Shown: positions 40,864 through 49,597 of the stretch, piece by piece
Layout: each line of letters opens with the position of its first letter
Position numbering within the stretch: the first letter of the stretch is position 1
NCBI RefSeq assembly: GCF_039535785.1
Contig: NZ_BAAAXV010000001.1
Coordinates: forward strand, 1,240,001-1,304,000
Length of the DNA stretch: 64,000 bases
From: Nonomuraea helvata
GTDB taxonomy: Bacteria; Actinomycetota; Actinomycetes; Streptosporangiales; Streptosporangiaceae
Reading direction: 5' to 3'
The notes under the pieces: generated by a model
What the model was told of the DNA's origin: nothing
The model's input: the letters and a program-made list of their open reading frames with translations, nothing else
Databases searched by the model: none
Position numbers and translations under genes: made by a program

Positions 40864-42300
40864 TCACTTGGCCAGTTTCGCGGAGATCAGCCGGGCGGCG
40901 TTGAGGGCCGGCTCCTTGTCCACGGGGTTCGTGACCGGAACGTCCGCACGCTGCCAGACCACCTCGCCGAGCAGGTTGCTCATGCGGAAGAGCACCGTGG
41001 TGTCGCCGAAACCCTCGGTGTTGCTGGTCATGGCTGCCTTGAAGTTGTTCTGGGTGATCGCCGCCTCCCCGACACCCGGGAGGTCGTTGACCTGACCGCG
41101 GGAGACGCGCATCACCGTGCCCTTGGCCGCGGCGCGGCTCGCCTTCTCGCTGGCGAATCGGCGCTGCGCCACCTGGGGGCCGCTGAGGTCGCCGTCAGGC
41201 TGCTCCGCCCAGGTGCGTACGACGAGGCGGTCGCCGCCCACCGAGCCCCGGCGGAGGAGCCACTGGCACTCTCCCGGCCTGTTGAGCGAGCGTTCGGGCT
41301 TGCCCTTCACGAGCTGGGCGGCCTGGGCGTCGCTGAGCAGCGTGCAGGGGTCGGGAGCCGTGGCGAACCTGCCCGTCTCGGGCCCGCTCCTGAGCGCGCC
41401 CGTGGCATACCAGCCGCCCGCGCCCAGCGCCACGACCGCGGCGAGCACCGCGGGCACGAGCCACCACCGGCGCCGGCGGACCGGGGCGGGCCCCGCCAGG
41501 GCGCCGAGCGCCTGGCGGACCTGGGCCGCCGTGGGGCGGGCGGCCGGGTTCTTCACCAGCATGGCCATGATCAGGCCGCCGAACTCGCGGCCCGCCCTCA
41601 TCGGGAACGGCGGCTCGTGCAGCAGCACCGCCGCCGCGACCGCCGCGGACAGCTCCCGCTCGAACGGCGCGCGCCCCTCCACCGCCGTGTAGAGGCTGGC
41701 GCCGAGCGACCACAAGTCGGACGACGGCCCTGCGGGCTCCTCGTTGAGCCGCTCGGGGGCCATGTAGCCGGGCGAGCCCGCGAAGCCGAACCTGCCGCCC
41801 TGCCCGCCCATCTGCGTCGCGATGCCGAAGTCGGTGAGCATGGCCGAGCCGTCGGCGTCGAGCAGGATGTTCGCCGGTTTCACGTCCTGGTGGAGCATGC
41901 CGTGGGCGTGGGCCACCTCCAGTGCCGACAGCACGCGCAGCCCGATCGCGGCCACGTAGCCGGGCGGCAGCGGGCCCCGCTCCTTGATCACCTTGTCCAG
42001 CGAGCGGCCGGTGACCAGGTCCATGATGATCCACGGCTGGTCGCCCTCCAGGACGACGTCGTGCACGAGCACGATCGCCGGGTCGCGCAGCCGGCCCGCC
42101 GACCTGGCCTCGTGGATCGCGATGTCGGCGAACTCGGCCCGCTGGGGCGGCGTCAGCCCCTCCGGCACGCGTACCTGCTTGACCGCCACCTGGCGGTCGA
42201 GGATCTCGTCGATGGCCCGCCACACCGTGCCCGCGCCGCCCTGCCCGAGCCGCTCGATCAGGCGGTAGCGGCCGGCCAGCTGGTAGAGCTCATCGGGCAT
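40864..42300 (-). CDS. Transmembrane Ser/Thr protein kinase with HQD catalytic loop
   Basis: A 478-residue PknB-family kinase. Catalytic domain residues ~10-265: Gly loop LGQGGAGTV, ATP lysine K41 (VAVKQVRV), catalytic loop H137-Q-D139 (LHQDVKPANIL), DFG (LTDFGIA) and APE (YMAPERL). The usual HRD arginine is Gln, so this is a non-RD kinase. One TM (~278-300) is followed by a ~160-residue outer domain with DPCTLLSDAQAAQLV, CQWLL and LPGVGEAAI. There are no PASTA repeats. Its ATG overlaps the end of the second kinase by 11 bases. Confidence 0.9.
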   Translation of the reverse strand: MPDELYQLAGRYRLIERLGQGGAGTVWRAIDEILDRQVAVKQVRVPEGLTPPQRAEFADIAIHEARSAGRLRDPAIVLVHDVVLEGDQPWIIMDLVTGRSLDKVIKERGPLPPGYVAAIGLRVLSALEVAHAHGMLHQDVKPANILLDADGSAMLTDFGIATQMGGQGGRFGFAGSPGYMAPERLNEEPAGPSSDLWSLGASLYTAVEGRAPFERELSAAVAAAVLLHEPPFPMRAGREFGGLIMAMLVKNPAARPTAAQVRQALGALAGPAPVRRRRWWLVPAVLAAVVALGAGGWYATGALRSGPETGRFATAPDPCTLLSDAQAAQLVKGKPERSLNRPGECQWLLRRGSVGGDRLVVRTWAEQPDGDLSGPQVAQRRFASEKASRAAAKGTVMRVSRGQVNDLPGVGEAAITQNNFKAAMTSNTEGFGDTTVLFRMSNLLGEVVWQRADVPVTNPVDKEPALNAARLISAKLAK

Positions 42301-43798
42301 TGCGCAGCACCTGCTCGCTCGCCTGCGCCGCCTTCAGCGCCGTCTGCTTGATCTCCTCGTCCGTCGGCTTGTCGCTGAGCGTGGAGTAGCTGACGGCGAC
42401 CACCAGGTTGGCCAGCCGGTAGAAGACGTACGCGGAGTGGACGCGTCCGGTGGAACCCTTCAGCTCGAACCCGAACGCCTCCTCGGCGACGCCGGTGACC
42501 TGGTGGACCGGGGTGCGCTTGGCCTGCTGCGCGTTCTTCGCGCCGATCTCGGGCCAGATCCAGTCGACGCTGCCGTACCTGGCCCACTTGCGTTTCTGGC
42601 TCTCGAAGAGCCGGTGGGCCGAGACCGGGGTCATCGACCAGGGGTCGACGGTGTCGGAGTCCTTCTGCACCTGCAGGTCCACCCCTGTGTTGGTGACCGG
42701 CCAGCCGCACTTGGGGCCCTCGTCGTCGCTGCTCGGCTGCCCCTTCGGCGGCTGCTGCATACGCAGCAGCCTGCCCACGTCCTGCCGGGTGAGCAGCGTG
42801 CACACGTCCATGGGCACGGTGAACGCGGCCGGCGCCGAGTCCGCCCGGTCCCGCAGGACGAGGAAGGCGGTCGTGCCGCCGGCGCCGAGGATCAGCGCGG
42901 ACACGGCCGCGATCCACAGCGCGGCCCTGCCGCCGCGCCGGCCGACCTTGCCGGGCGCGGTGATGTCGTGGTTGACCGGCAGCGGCGGGGCCTGGCCGCC
43001 CGCGGCCACCTGCCTGAGCGCCTGCACGACCAGCCGCGGGTCGGGGCGGGCGGCCGGCTGGTGCGCCATCATGGCGGACAGCAGCGGCCCAAGGGGCCCT
43101 GGAGCGACCGGTACGGGCTCCGTCAGCGTCGCCCGCACCCGCTGGCCCGCCGACCCCTCGTAGGCCGGCGCGCCCGTCAGGGCGACGTACAGCGTGGCGC
43201 CGAGCGACCACAGGTCGCTGGCCGGGCCGCCGGGCTCGCCGGCCAGCCGCTCGGGCGCGATGAACCCCGGTGAGCCGATCATCAGGCCCTGCTCGGTGAG
43301 CGTGGCCTGGCCCTCCTGCCTGGCGATGCCGAAGTCGGTGAGCACCACCCGGCCGCTCTCGGTCACGAAGACGTTGCCCGGCTTGACGTCGCGGTGCTGC
43401 AGCCCCTGCGCGTGGGCCGTCATCAACGCCTCCAGCACGTCCGCGCCGACGCGCGCGGCATGGTCGGCCGGCATGGGTCCGAACTCGCGCACCGTCTCGC
43501 CGAGCGTGCGGCCCCGGAGCAGCTCCATGACCAGCCAAGGGCGGTCGTTCTCGACGACCACGTCGTGCAGCGCCACGATGCCGGGATGCCGCAGGCGCGC
43601 GGTGGCCTGCGCCTCGCGCACGGCCCGCTTCACCGAGTCGGAGCGTTCCTTGGGCGACATGCCCTCGGCCAGCGTGAGCTCCTTGACCGCGACATCGCGG
43701 TCAAGCATCTCATCCCTGGCCAGCCACACCTTTCCCATGCCACCCGCGCCTAGAGGGCGCATCAGGGCATAGCGGCCGGCAAGTCTTCCCGCGGACAT
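42290..43798 (-). CDS. Transmembrane Ser/Thr protein kinase (RD type)
   Basis: A 502-residue PknB-family kinase, upstream of and overlapping the HQD kinase. The catalytic domain has LGAGGMGKVWLA, K39 (VAVKEL), a standard HRDVKPGNVFV loop, DFG and FIAPERLAGEP. A TM near 295-318 (ALWIAAVSALILGAGGTTAFLVL) leads to an outer domain with the same pattern as its neighbour: DVCTLLTRQDVGRLL, CGWPV and VTGVAEEAFGFEL. The paired kinases could phosphorylate one another, the RD kinase activating the non-RD one; this is a hypothesis. ATG 43798 is divergent from the exonuclease gene. Confidence 0.92.
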   Translation of the reverse strand: MSAGRLAGRYALMRPLGAGGMGKVWLARDEMLDRDVAVKELTLAEGMSPKERSDSVKRAVREAQATARLRHPGIVALHDVVVENDRPWLVMELLRGRTLGETVREFGPMPADHAARVGADVLEALMTAHAQGLQHRDVKPGNVFVTESGRVVLTDFGIARQEGQATLTEQGLMIGSPGFIAPERLAGEPGGPASDLWSLGATLYVALTGAPAYEGSAGQRVRATLTEPVPVAPGPLGPLLSAMMAHQPAARPDPRLVVQALRQVAAGGQAPPLPVNHDITAPGKVGRRGGRAALWIAAVSALILGAGGTTAFLVLRDRADSAPAAFTVPMDVCTLLTRQDVGRLLRMQQPPKGQPSSDDEGPKCGWPVTNTGVDLQVQKDSDTVDPWSMTPVSAHRLFESQKRKWARYGSVDWIWPEIGAKNAQQAKRTPVHQVTGVAEEAFGFELKGSTGRVHSAYVFYRLANLVVAVSYSTLSDKPTDEEIKQTALKAAQASEQVLRNAR

Positions 43799-43873
43799 AC
43801 ACGGAAGGGTAACTAAGGATCAAGAGGGATGGTTATTCGTTCCTGTCGGTCCTCCTCTCTATGGTCTTGGATC

Positions 43874-45598
43874 GTGGACGCGGTTCAAGGCACTCTCGAC
43901 GAGCTCGGCACTCCGCTGAGCGACGTCACGTTCGTCGTGTTCGACCTCGAGACCACCGGCGGCGCCCCGTCCGACGACGCCATCACCGAGATCGGCGCGG
44001 TCAAGGTGCGGGCGGGCGAGGTGCTCGGCGAGTTCTCCACGCTGGTCGATCCCGGCGGGCCGATCCCGCCGTTCATCTCCGTGCTGACCGGCATCACCGA
44101 CGCCATGGTCACCGCGGCGCCGCGGATCGAGGCGGTGCTGCCGAGCTTTCTCGAGTTCATCCGCGGGGCCACGCTGGTGGCCCACAACGCCGGCTTCGAC
44201 ACGCGCTTCGTCAAGGCCGCCTGCGCCGCCCACGGCTATCCCCCGCCCGCCAATCCGGTCGTCGACACCGTCGACCTGGCCCGCCGGGTGCTGACCCGCG
44301 ACGAGGTGCCCAACGCCAAGCTGGGGACGCTGGCCAGGTTCTTCCGCAGCGCCACCGAGCCGTGCCACCGCGCCCTGGAGGACGCCAGGGCCACCGTCGA
44401 CGTGCTCCACGGGCTGATCGAGCGGGCCGGGTCGTTCCAGGTGCACACGCTCGAAGAGCTCAAGTCCTTCGTCCGCGCCCCCACGCCCGAGCAGCAGCGC
44501 AAGCGCCACCTGGCCGAGTCCGTCCCGCACGCCCCCGGGGTCTACTTCTTCGAGGACGAGCGCGGCGAGGTGCTCTACATCGGCAAGAGCACCAACCTGC
44601 GCAACCGCGTACGCTCCTACTTCACGGCCAGCGAGACCCGCCCGCGCATCCGCGAGATGATCGGCATCGCCGAGCGGGTGCGCCACATCGTCTGCGCGAC
44701 CGCCCTGGAGGCGGAGGTCAGGGAGCTGCGCCTGATCGGCGGCGCCAAGCCCCGCTACAACCGCCGCTCCCGCTTCCCCGAGAAGGTGCTCTGGCTCAAG
44801 CTCACCACCGAGGCGTTCCCGCGCCTGTCGATCGTCCGCGAGGTCAAGGACGACGGGGCCACCTACCTCGGCCCGTTCACGAGCGCCCGCCTCGCCGACG
44901 ACGCCCGCATCGCGCTGCACGAGGCGGTCCCGCTGCGCCAGTGCACCCAGCCGGTGTCGCTGCGCACCCAGCGGGCGGCCTGCGTGCTGCACGAGATGGG
45001 CCGCTGCGGCGCGCCCTGCGCGGGCAAGGAGAGCCAGGAGGAGTACGCGCTCCACGTGGAGAGCGCGCGCCGGGCCATGACGCTCGACGCCTCGCTCGTC
45101 TTCACCGCCGTGTCGGCCCGCATGGAGCGGCTGTCGGTGGAGCAGCGCTACGAGGAGGCGTCGGTCGACCGCGACCGGCTGGCGTCCTTCGTCCGCACGG
45201 CGGCCCGCATGCAGCGCCTGAGCGCCATCACGCGCATCCCGCAGTTAGTGGCCGCCAGTCCGGCCTTCGGCGGCGGCTGGGACATCCACGTCATCCGGTA
45301 CGGGCGGCTCGCGGCGGCCGGCGTCATGCCCAAGGGCACCCATCCGACCCCCTTCGTGGCCTCCCTGACGGCCACCGCCGAGGCCGTCATCCCGGGGCCC
45401 GGCCCGGTCCACGCCGCCAGCGCCGAGGAGACCGAGTGCATCCTGCGCTGGCTGGAGTCGCCCGGGGTCCGGCTGGTGGAGGTGGACGGCGAGTGGAGCG
45501 TGCCCGCCTGGGGCGCCGCCCGCCACAAGGCCCGCATCGACCTGGCGTACCGGCATCTCGATCAGGGGCGCAACCGGGAGGGGCGGCCCCTGAGGTGA
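43874..45598 (+). CDS. DEDDh exonuclease fused to UvrC-like GIY-YIG nuclease
   Basis: A 574-residue fusion. Residues ~15-180 are a DnaQ-type 3'-5' exonuclease: Exo I FVVFDLETTG, Exo II VAHNAGFDTRF, Exo III CHRALEDARATV (H-x4-D). Residues ~215-390 are a GIY-YIG domain related to the UvrC N-terminus (GVYFFEDERGEVLYIGKSTNLRNRVRSYF). After it comes a UvrC-like Cys cluster region (CTQPVSLRTQRAACVLHEMGRCGAPC) and a UVR-like helix, but the UvrC C-terminal nuclease is absent. It resembles a Cho-type repair nuclease. GTG 43874 follows TATGGT at -10 distance (leaderless); a longer ATG start at 43829 is possible. Confidence 0.88.
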   Translation: MDAVQGTLDELGTPLSDVTFVVFDLETTGGAPSDDAITEIGAVKVRAGEVLGEFSTLVDPGGPIPPFISVLTGITDAMVTAAPRIEAVLPSFLEFIRGATLVAHNAGFDTRFVKAACAAHGYPPPANPVVDTVDLARRVLTRDEVPNAKLGTLARFFRSATEPCHRALEDARATVDVLHGLIERAGSFQVHTLEELKSFVRAPTPEQQRKRHLAESVPHAPGVYFFEDERGEVLYIGKSTNLRNRVRSYFTASETRPRIREMIGIAERVRHIVCATALEAEVRELRLIGGAKPRYNRRSRFPEKVLWLKLTTEAFPRLSIVREVKDDGATYLGPFTSARLADDARIALHEAVPLRQCTQPVSLRTQRAACVLHEMGRCGAPCAGKESQEEYALHVESARRAMTLDASLVFTAVSARMERLSVEQRYEEASVDRDRLASFVRTAARMQRLSAITRIPQLVAASPAFGGGWDIHVIRYGRLAAAGVMPKGTHPTPFVASLTATAEAVIPGPGPVHAASAEETECILRWLESPGVRLVEVDGEWSVPAWGAARHKARIDLAYRHLDQGRNREGRPLR

Positions 45599-45615
45599 AA
45601 CGATAGAGTTGATCC

Positions 45616-45903
45616 ATGGTCACGGCTATCGTCCACATCAATGCAGAGGTAGACCGGATCCCGGAGGTCGCCCAGACGATCGCCGAGATCGAAGGGGTCA
45701 GCGAGGTCTACTCCATCACCGGCGACTACGACCTGCTGGCGATGGTGCGGGTGGCCGCCTATGAGGAGATCGCCGAGGTGGTGCCCGGGCGGATCAACAA
45801 GGTCGCCGGGGTGCTGCACACGGAGACGCACATCGCGTTCCGCGCGTACTCCAAGCACGACCTGGACGCCGCCTTCTCGATCGGCTTCCCCGAGGCCGAC
45901 TGA
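45616..45903 (+). CDS. Stand-alone Lrp/AsnC effector (RAM) domain protein
   Basis: A 95-residue protein consisting only of the AsnC-type regulation-of-amino-acid-metabolism domain (AIVHINAEVDRIPEVAQTIAEIEGVSEVYSITGDYDLLAMVRV). It lacks a DNA-binding helix-turn-helix. Such domains form oligomers that bind amino acids or modulate full-length Lrp partners. It is 17 bases downstream of the exonuclease fusion and is probably co-transcribed. Two hairpins follow. Confidence 0.85.
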   Translation: MVTAIVHINAEVDRIPEVAQTIAEIEGVSEVYSITGDYDLLAMVRVAAYEEIAEVVPGRINKVAGVLHTETHIAFRAYSKHDLDAAFSIGFPEAD

Positions 45904-45912
45904 CCCGCCTCC

Positions 45913-45931
45913 CGCCCTTCCGAGAAGGGCG
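45913..45931. terminator. Small hairpin after the RAM gene
   Basis: CGCCCTTC and GAAGGGCG pair perfectly around CGA, ten bases after the RAM stop. Confidence 0.5.
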
Positions 45932-45955
45932 CAGCCGTAAAAGGTCATCACACAG

Positions 45956-45997
45956 AGAACCGGGCCCGGACGGAATGATCCGTCCGGGCCCGGTTCT
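45956..45997. terminator. Strong bidirectional terminator between the RAM gene and qcrB
   Basis: Nineteen-base perfect arms (AGAACCGGGCCCGGACGGA and its complement) enclose ATGA, one of the strongest hairpins in the window. It separates convergent genes and lies 12 bases from the qcrB stop. Confidence 0.9.
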
Positions 45998-46009
45998 TGA
46001 AGACAGACC

Positions 46010-47668
46010 TCAGTGGGTCAGGCTGCGGTCGTCGTCGCCACCGGTGCCGATGGCGGCGTGCTCCTCCTCGTGCCCGTGCCCGTGACCGTCGTCCAGCGGG
46101 ATCTTCTCCCCGCCGTACGCCTTCGACATGCGCGCGCGCAGCTTGCCGAGCGGACCGCGCATACCCTTCGGCGGGATGCCCGCGGCGTCCTCGGCCACCG
46201 GCAGCATCGCCACCGGCTCCTTGCCGCGCACGTGGGCCTCGATGTCGTCCGCCTGCGCCGTGTGGACCTCGATGAACTCACCGTGCGGAAGCCGCTTGAT
46301 GACGCCGGACTCCACGCCGTGCGAGACGACCGCGGCGTCGGAGCGCTGCAGGCCGAGGCACATGCGGTAGGTGATCAGGTACGCCAGCGCCGGCGCCACG
46401 AAGATCAGCACCCGGCCGGCGTACGTCGTCCAGTTGAGGCTGACGTGGAAGTTCGCCGCGATCTCGTCGTTGGCGCCGAGCAGCCAGAGCACGCCGTAGA
46501 ACGTGATGGCCGCCATGCCGATCGAGGTGCGGTGCGGGTTGTTGCGCGGCCGGTCGGCGATGTGGTGCTCGCGGTGGTCGCCCGTCACCCAGCGTTCGAG
46601 GAACGGATAGAGCGCGAGCCCGGTCATGATGATGCCCATCGGCACCAGAGCCGGGATGATCACGCTCAACGGCAGCGTGCCCGCGTTGGAGGTGCCGAAG
46701 AGGTTGATCTCCCACGGCACCATGATGCGCAGCGCGCCCTCGAGGAAGCCCATGTAGAAGTCGGGCTGCGAACCGGCCGAGATGTCGGCGGGCGTGTAGG
46801 GGCCGAACAGCCAGATCGGGTTGATCTGGGTGAACGTCGCCAGCCCCGCCACCGTGGCGAGCGTGAACAGGAAGTACGCCCCCGCCTTGGCCATGAAGGC
46901 CGGGTAGAACGGCGCGCCCACCACGTTCTGGTTGCTCCGCCCCTTGCCCGGCATCTGGGTGTGCTTCTGCACCCACATGAGCACCATGTGCGCCGAGATC
47001 AGCGCCAGCAGGATGCCCGGGATGAGCAGGATGTGCAGCGAGTAGAACCGGGAGATGACCGCCTCACCCGGATACTCCCCGCCGAACAGGAAGAACGTGA
47101 TGTACGTACCGACCAGCGGCAGCGAGATCGCCACACCCTCGGTGATCCGCAGACCGGCGCCGGACAGCAGGTCGTCGGGGAGCGAGTAGCCGGTCAGGCC
47201 CTCGGCGAGCGCCAGCGTGAGCAGCAGGACACCGATGATCCAGTTGAGCTCGCGCGGCTTGCGGTAGGCGCCCGTGAAGAACACCCGCAGCATGTGGACC
47301 ATCATGCCGGCCACGAACATCAGGGCCGCCCAGTGGTGCATCTGCCGGATCAGCAGACCACCACGGACGTCGAAGCTGAGCTCCAGCGACGACGCGTAGG
47401 CCTCCGACATCATCACGCCCTTGAGCGGCGCGTACGAGCCGTCGTAGGCGACCTCCATCATGCTCGGCTTGAACCAGAACGTCAGGAACGTACCGGTCAG
47501 CAGCAGGATGACGAACGAGTAGAGCGCGATCTCGCCCAGCAGGAACGACCAGTGGTCCGGGAAGATCTTGCGCAGGTTGCGCTTGAGGAAGTTGGCCCCG
47601 CCGAGGCGGTCGTCGAGGAAGGTCGACGGCCCCGCGATGCCCTTGGGAACGGCATTGAGCTCGCTCAT
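46010..47668 (-). CDS. qcrB: Cytochrome bc1 complex cytochrome b subunit
   Basis: A 552-residue membrane subunit that oxidises menaquinol and passes electrons to the Rieske protein. Heme-ligand helices are seen in RQMHHWAALMFVAGMMVHMLRVFF and FYSLHILLIPGILLALISAHMVLM, and the Qo-site region around ADISAGSQPDFYMGF. The ~150-residue C-terminal extension beyond the eighth helix, with an His/Glu-rich tail, is typical of actinobacterial QcrB. Its ATG overlaps the qcrA stop by four bases. It ends the ctaE-qcrC-qcrA-qcrB operon. Confidence 0.96.
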   Translation of the reverse strand: MSELNAVPKGIAGPSTFLDDRLGGANFLKRNLRKIFPDHWSFLLGEIALYSFVILLLTGTFLTFWFKPSMMEVAYDGSYAPLKGVMMSEAYASSLELSFDVRGGLLIRQMHHWAALMFVAGMMVHMLRVFFTGAYRKPRELNWIIGVLLLTLALAEGLTGYSLPDDLLSGAGLRITEGVAISLPLVGTYITFFLFGGEYPGEAVISRFYSLHILLIPGILLALISAHMVLMWVQKHTQMPGKGRSNQNVVGAPFYPAFMAKAGAYFLFTLATVAGLATFTQINPIWLFGPYTPADISAGSQPDFYMGFLEGALRIMVPWEINLFGTSNAGTLPLSVIIPALVPMGIIMTGLALYPFLERWVTGDHREHHIADRPRNNPHRTSIGMAAITFYGVLWLLGANDEIAANFHVSLNWTTYAGRVLIFVAPALAYLITYRMCLGLQRSDAAVVSHGVESGVIKRLPHGEFIEVHTAQADDIEAHVRGKEPVAMLPVAEDAAGIPPKGMRGPLGKLRARMSKAYGGEKIPLDDGHGHGHEEEHAAIGTGGDDDRSLTH

Positions 47669-48777
47669 GCCTGGCCCCCCTTCTCCCTGGCCGCCCGCTC
47701 GGCGTCACCGCGTTCCCAGAAGCTGGGGCCGACCGGCACCTCGAAGTCTCCCTTGGCGATCAGGTAGCCCTCGGAGTCGACGGTGATGGGCAGCTGCGGC
47801 AGCGGCCGGGCGGCCGGGCCGAAGATGACCTTCGCACCGTCTGCCGCGTCGAACGTCGACTGGTGGCAGGGGCAGAGAATGTGATGGGTGTTCTGCTCGT
47901 AGAGGGCGGCAGGGCAGCCCACGTGCGTGCAGATCTTGGAGTACGCCACGATGCCGTCGTGCGTCCAGTTCTGCCGGACGCCGCTCTTGATCTCCTCCGG
48001 GCGGAACTTGATCAGGATCAGCGTGGCCTTGGCGAGGGCGTTGAGGTCGTGCTGGTAGCCCTCGGGGACCACCGACAGGATGCCGCCGGGCGAGTTGAAG
48101 TCGGCTGCCCGGATCGGCTGGCCGGTGCCCTCGACGACAAGCCTGAGCGGCTTGCCGTCCTTGGTCTTCTCTCCCCAGACCGTGTGGCGCAGCATCTTGT
48201 TGAACTTGGCGCCGGGCATCTTGCTGTTGTCGAGGTCGCGCAGCAGCACCAGCGGCACCAGGCCGAGCGGCGCGGCGGCCAGCAGCAGCGTGCGGCGCAG
48301 CAGCTTGCGCTTGACGAACCCGCTCTCGTTGGCGCCCTGGACGAACGTGTCGGCCACGACCTCGCGGTCGTCCTCGTCGGAGGCCATCACGTGGCGCTCC
48401 TGGACCAGGGAGTACTTCGGCATGATCTGGCGGACCCAGATCACGATGCCGACCGCCAGCCCCAGGACCGCCAGCGTCAGCGTGCCGCCCAGCGCGAGGT
48501 TGGACACCCCGGTCTTCTCGGGGCTGCCGACCTGGAAGACCACGTAGGAGATGATGAACGCGACGGCCGCGAGGAACGTGATCGTGAAGCAGAGCGCCAC
48601 GATCTTCTCGGCCTTGCGGGCCTTGCTCTCATCGGGCAGCGTGACGCCCGGGACTTCCCTCTCGACGTCCGCCGCTTCGACGGTGCCGAGCATCGAGGTG
48701 CCCGGCGCGGGGGTGCCGATGACGCGCTTGGGTACGCGCTCATCGGGCTGCTCGATCTCGTGCTCGTTCTCTGTCAT
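47665..48777 (-). CDS. qcrA: Rieske iron-sulfur subunit of the bc1 complex
   Basis: A 370-residue Rieske protein with three TM helices, as in other actinobacteria. The N-terminal region is acidic. The 2Fe-2S site is CTHVGCPAAL and CPCHQSTFDAADG (Cys-His pairs plus flanking disulfide cysteines). ATG at 48777 overlaps the qcrC stop (ATGA). It takes electrons from quinol bound at QcrB and passes them to QcrC. Confidence 0.95.
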   Translation of the reverse strand: MTENEHEIEQPDERVPKRVIGTPAPGTSMLGTVEAADVEREVPGVTLPDESKARKAEKIVALCFTITFLAAVAFIISYVVFQVGSPEKTGVSNLALGGTLTLAVLGLAVGIVIWVRQIMPKYSLVQERHVMASDEDDREVVADTFVQGANESGFVKRKLLRRTLLLAAAPLGLVPLVLLRDLDNSKMPGAKFNKMLRHTVWGEKTKDGKPLRLVVEGTGQPIRAADFNSPGGILSVVPEGYQHDLNALAKATLILIKFRPEEIKSGVRQNWTHDGIVAYSKICTHVGCPAALYEQNTHHILCPCHQSTFDAADGAKVIFGPAARPLPQLPITVDSEGYLIAKGDFEVPVGPSFWERGDAERAAREKGGQA

Positions 48778-49583
48778 GACTTCTGTCGCTTCTTCGCGGT
48801 GATCCAGATGGCGGCGAGTGCGAGGACGCTCAGGCCCGCGATCCACGCTACGAGACCTTCGGTGACCGGGCCGATGCGCCCCAGGCCGAAACCGCCCGGG
48901 TCCTTCTGCTCGCGGACCTGGGTGATGTAGGCGATCATGCTGCGCTTCTCTTCAGGCGTGATCGTCGAGTCGTTGAAGACGGGCATCGCCTGCGGGCCGG
49001 TGACCATCGCCTCGTAGATCTGCGTGGGGGTCGCCGAGTTGAGGTTGGGCGCGTACTTGCCCTGCGTGAGGGCGCCGCCGGCGCCGACCCAGTTGTGACA
49101 CTGGATGCAGTTGGCACGGAACAGCTCGCCGCCCTTGCCCGCGTCGCCGAGCTTGGCGTCGACCTGCTCCGAGGCGGGTACCTGCGGGCCGCCGCCGAGG
49201 GACTGGACGTAGGCGCCGATCTGCTTGATCTTCGTCTCGTCGACCCAGGGCGCCAGCGGCTTGCGCGGAGCCTGCGGGCCGGGGTTGGCGGCGGGCATGC
49301 GGCCGGTGCTCATCTGGAAGTCGACGGCAGCGGCGCCGACGCCGACGAGCGTGGGTGCCGTCGAGGTGCCCTGCGCGTTCATGCCGTGGCAGCTGGAGCA
49401 GTGCTGAACGAACAGGCTCCTGCCCTCGGCCACGTCATCGACCTTGCCGGACGCCAGTGCCGCGTCGGCAGGCTTGCCCGCCTGGACAAAAGCGGCGTAT
49501 ACCATCCCGACCAGCGCCAACGCCAAAATCAGGACGGCATATCTCGCGAGGGGATGCCGCCGCCAAGCGGTGATCCTAGTCAC
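48774..49583 (-). CDS. qcrC: Diheme cytochrome c subunit of the bc1 complex
   Basis: A 269-residue membrane-anchored diheme cytochrome c. An N-terminal TM (YAVLILALALVGMVYAAF) is followed by two heme c domains with CSSCH and CIQCH motifs and downstream Met ligands, then a C-terminal TM (GLVAWIAGLSVLALAAIWI). In actinobacteria this subunit directly bridges bc1 to the aa3 oxidase, replacing soluble cytochrome c. The start is GTG 49583. It follows ctaE by 14 bases. Confidence 0.95.
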   Translation of the reverse strand: MTRITAWRRHPLARYAVLILALALVGMVYAAFVQAGKPADAALASGKVDDVAEGRSLFVQHCSSCHGMNAQGTSTAPTLVGVGAAAVDFQMSTGRMPAANPGPQAPRKPLAPWVDETKIKQIGAYVQSLGGGPQVPASEQVDAKLGDAGKGGELFRANCIQCHNWVGAGGALTQGKYAPNLNSATPTQIYEAMVTGPQAMPVFNDSTITPEEKRSMIAYITQVREQKDPGGFGLGRIGPVTEGLVAWIAGLSVLALAAIWITAKKRQKS

Positions 49584-49597
49584 AGAGATCCCGTTCC

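Noticed and set aside
41195-42223. Alternative minus-strand frame inside the HQD kinase gene
   Set aside because: Same strand but a different frame; lacks any kinase motif, all of which lie in the 40864-42300 frame.
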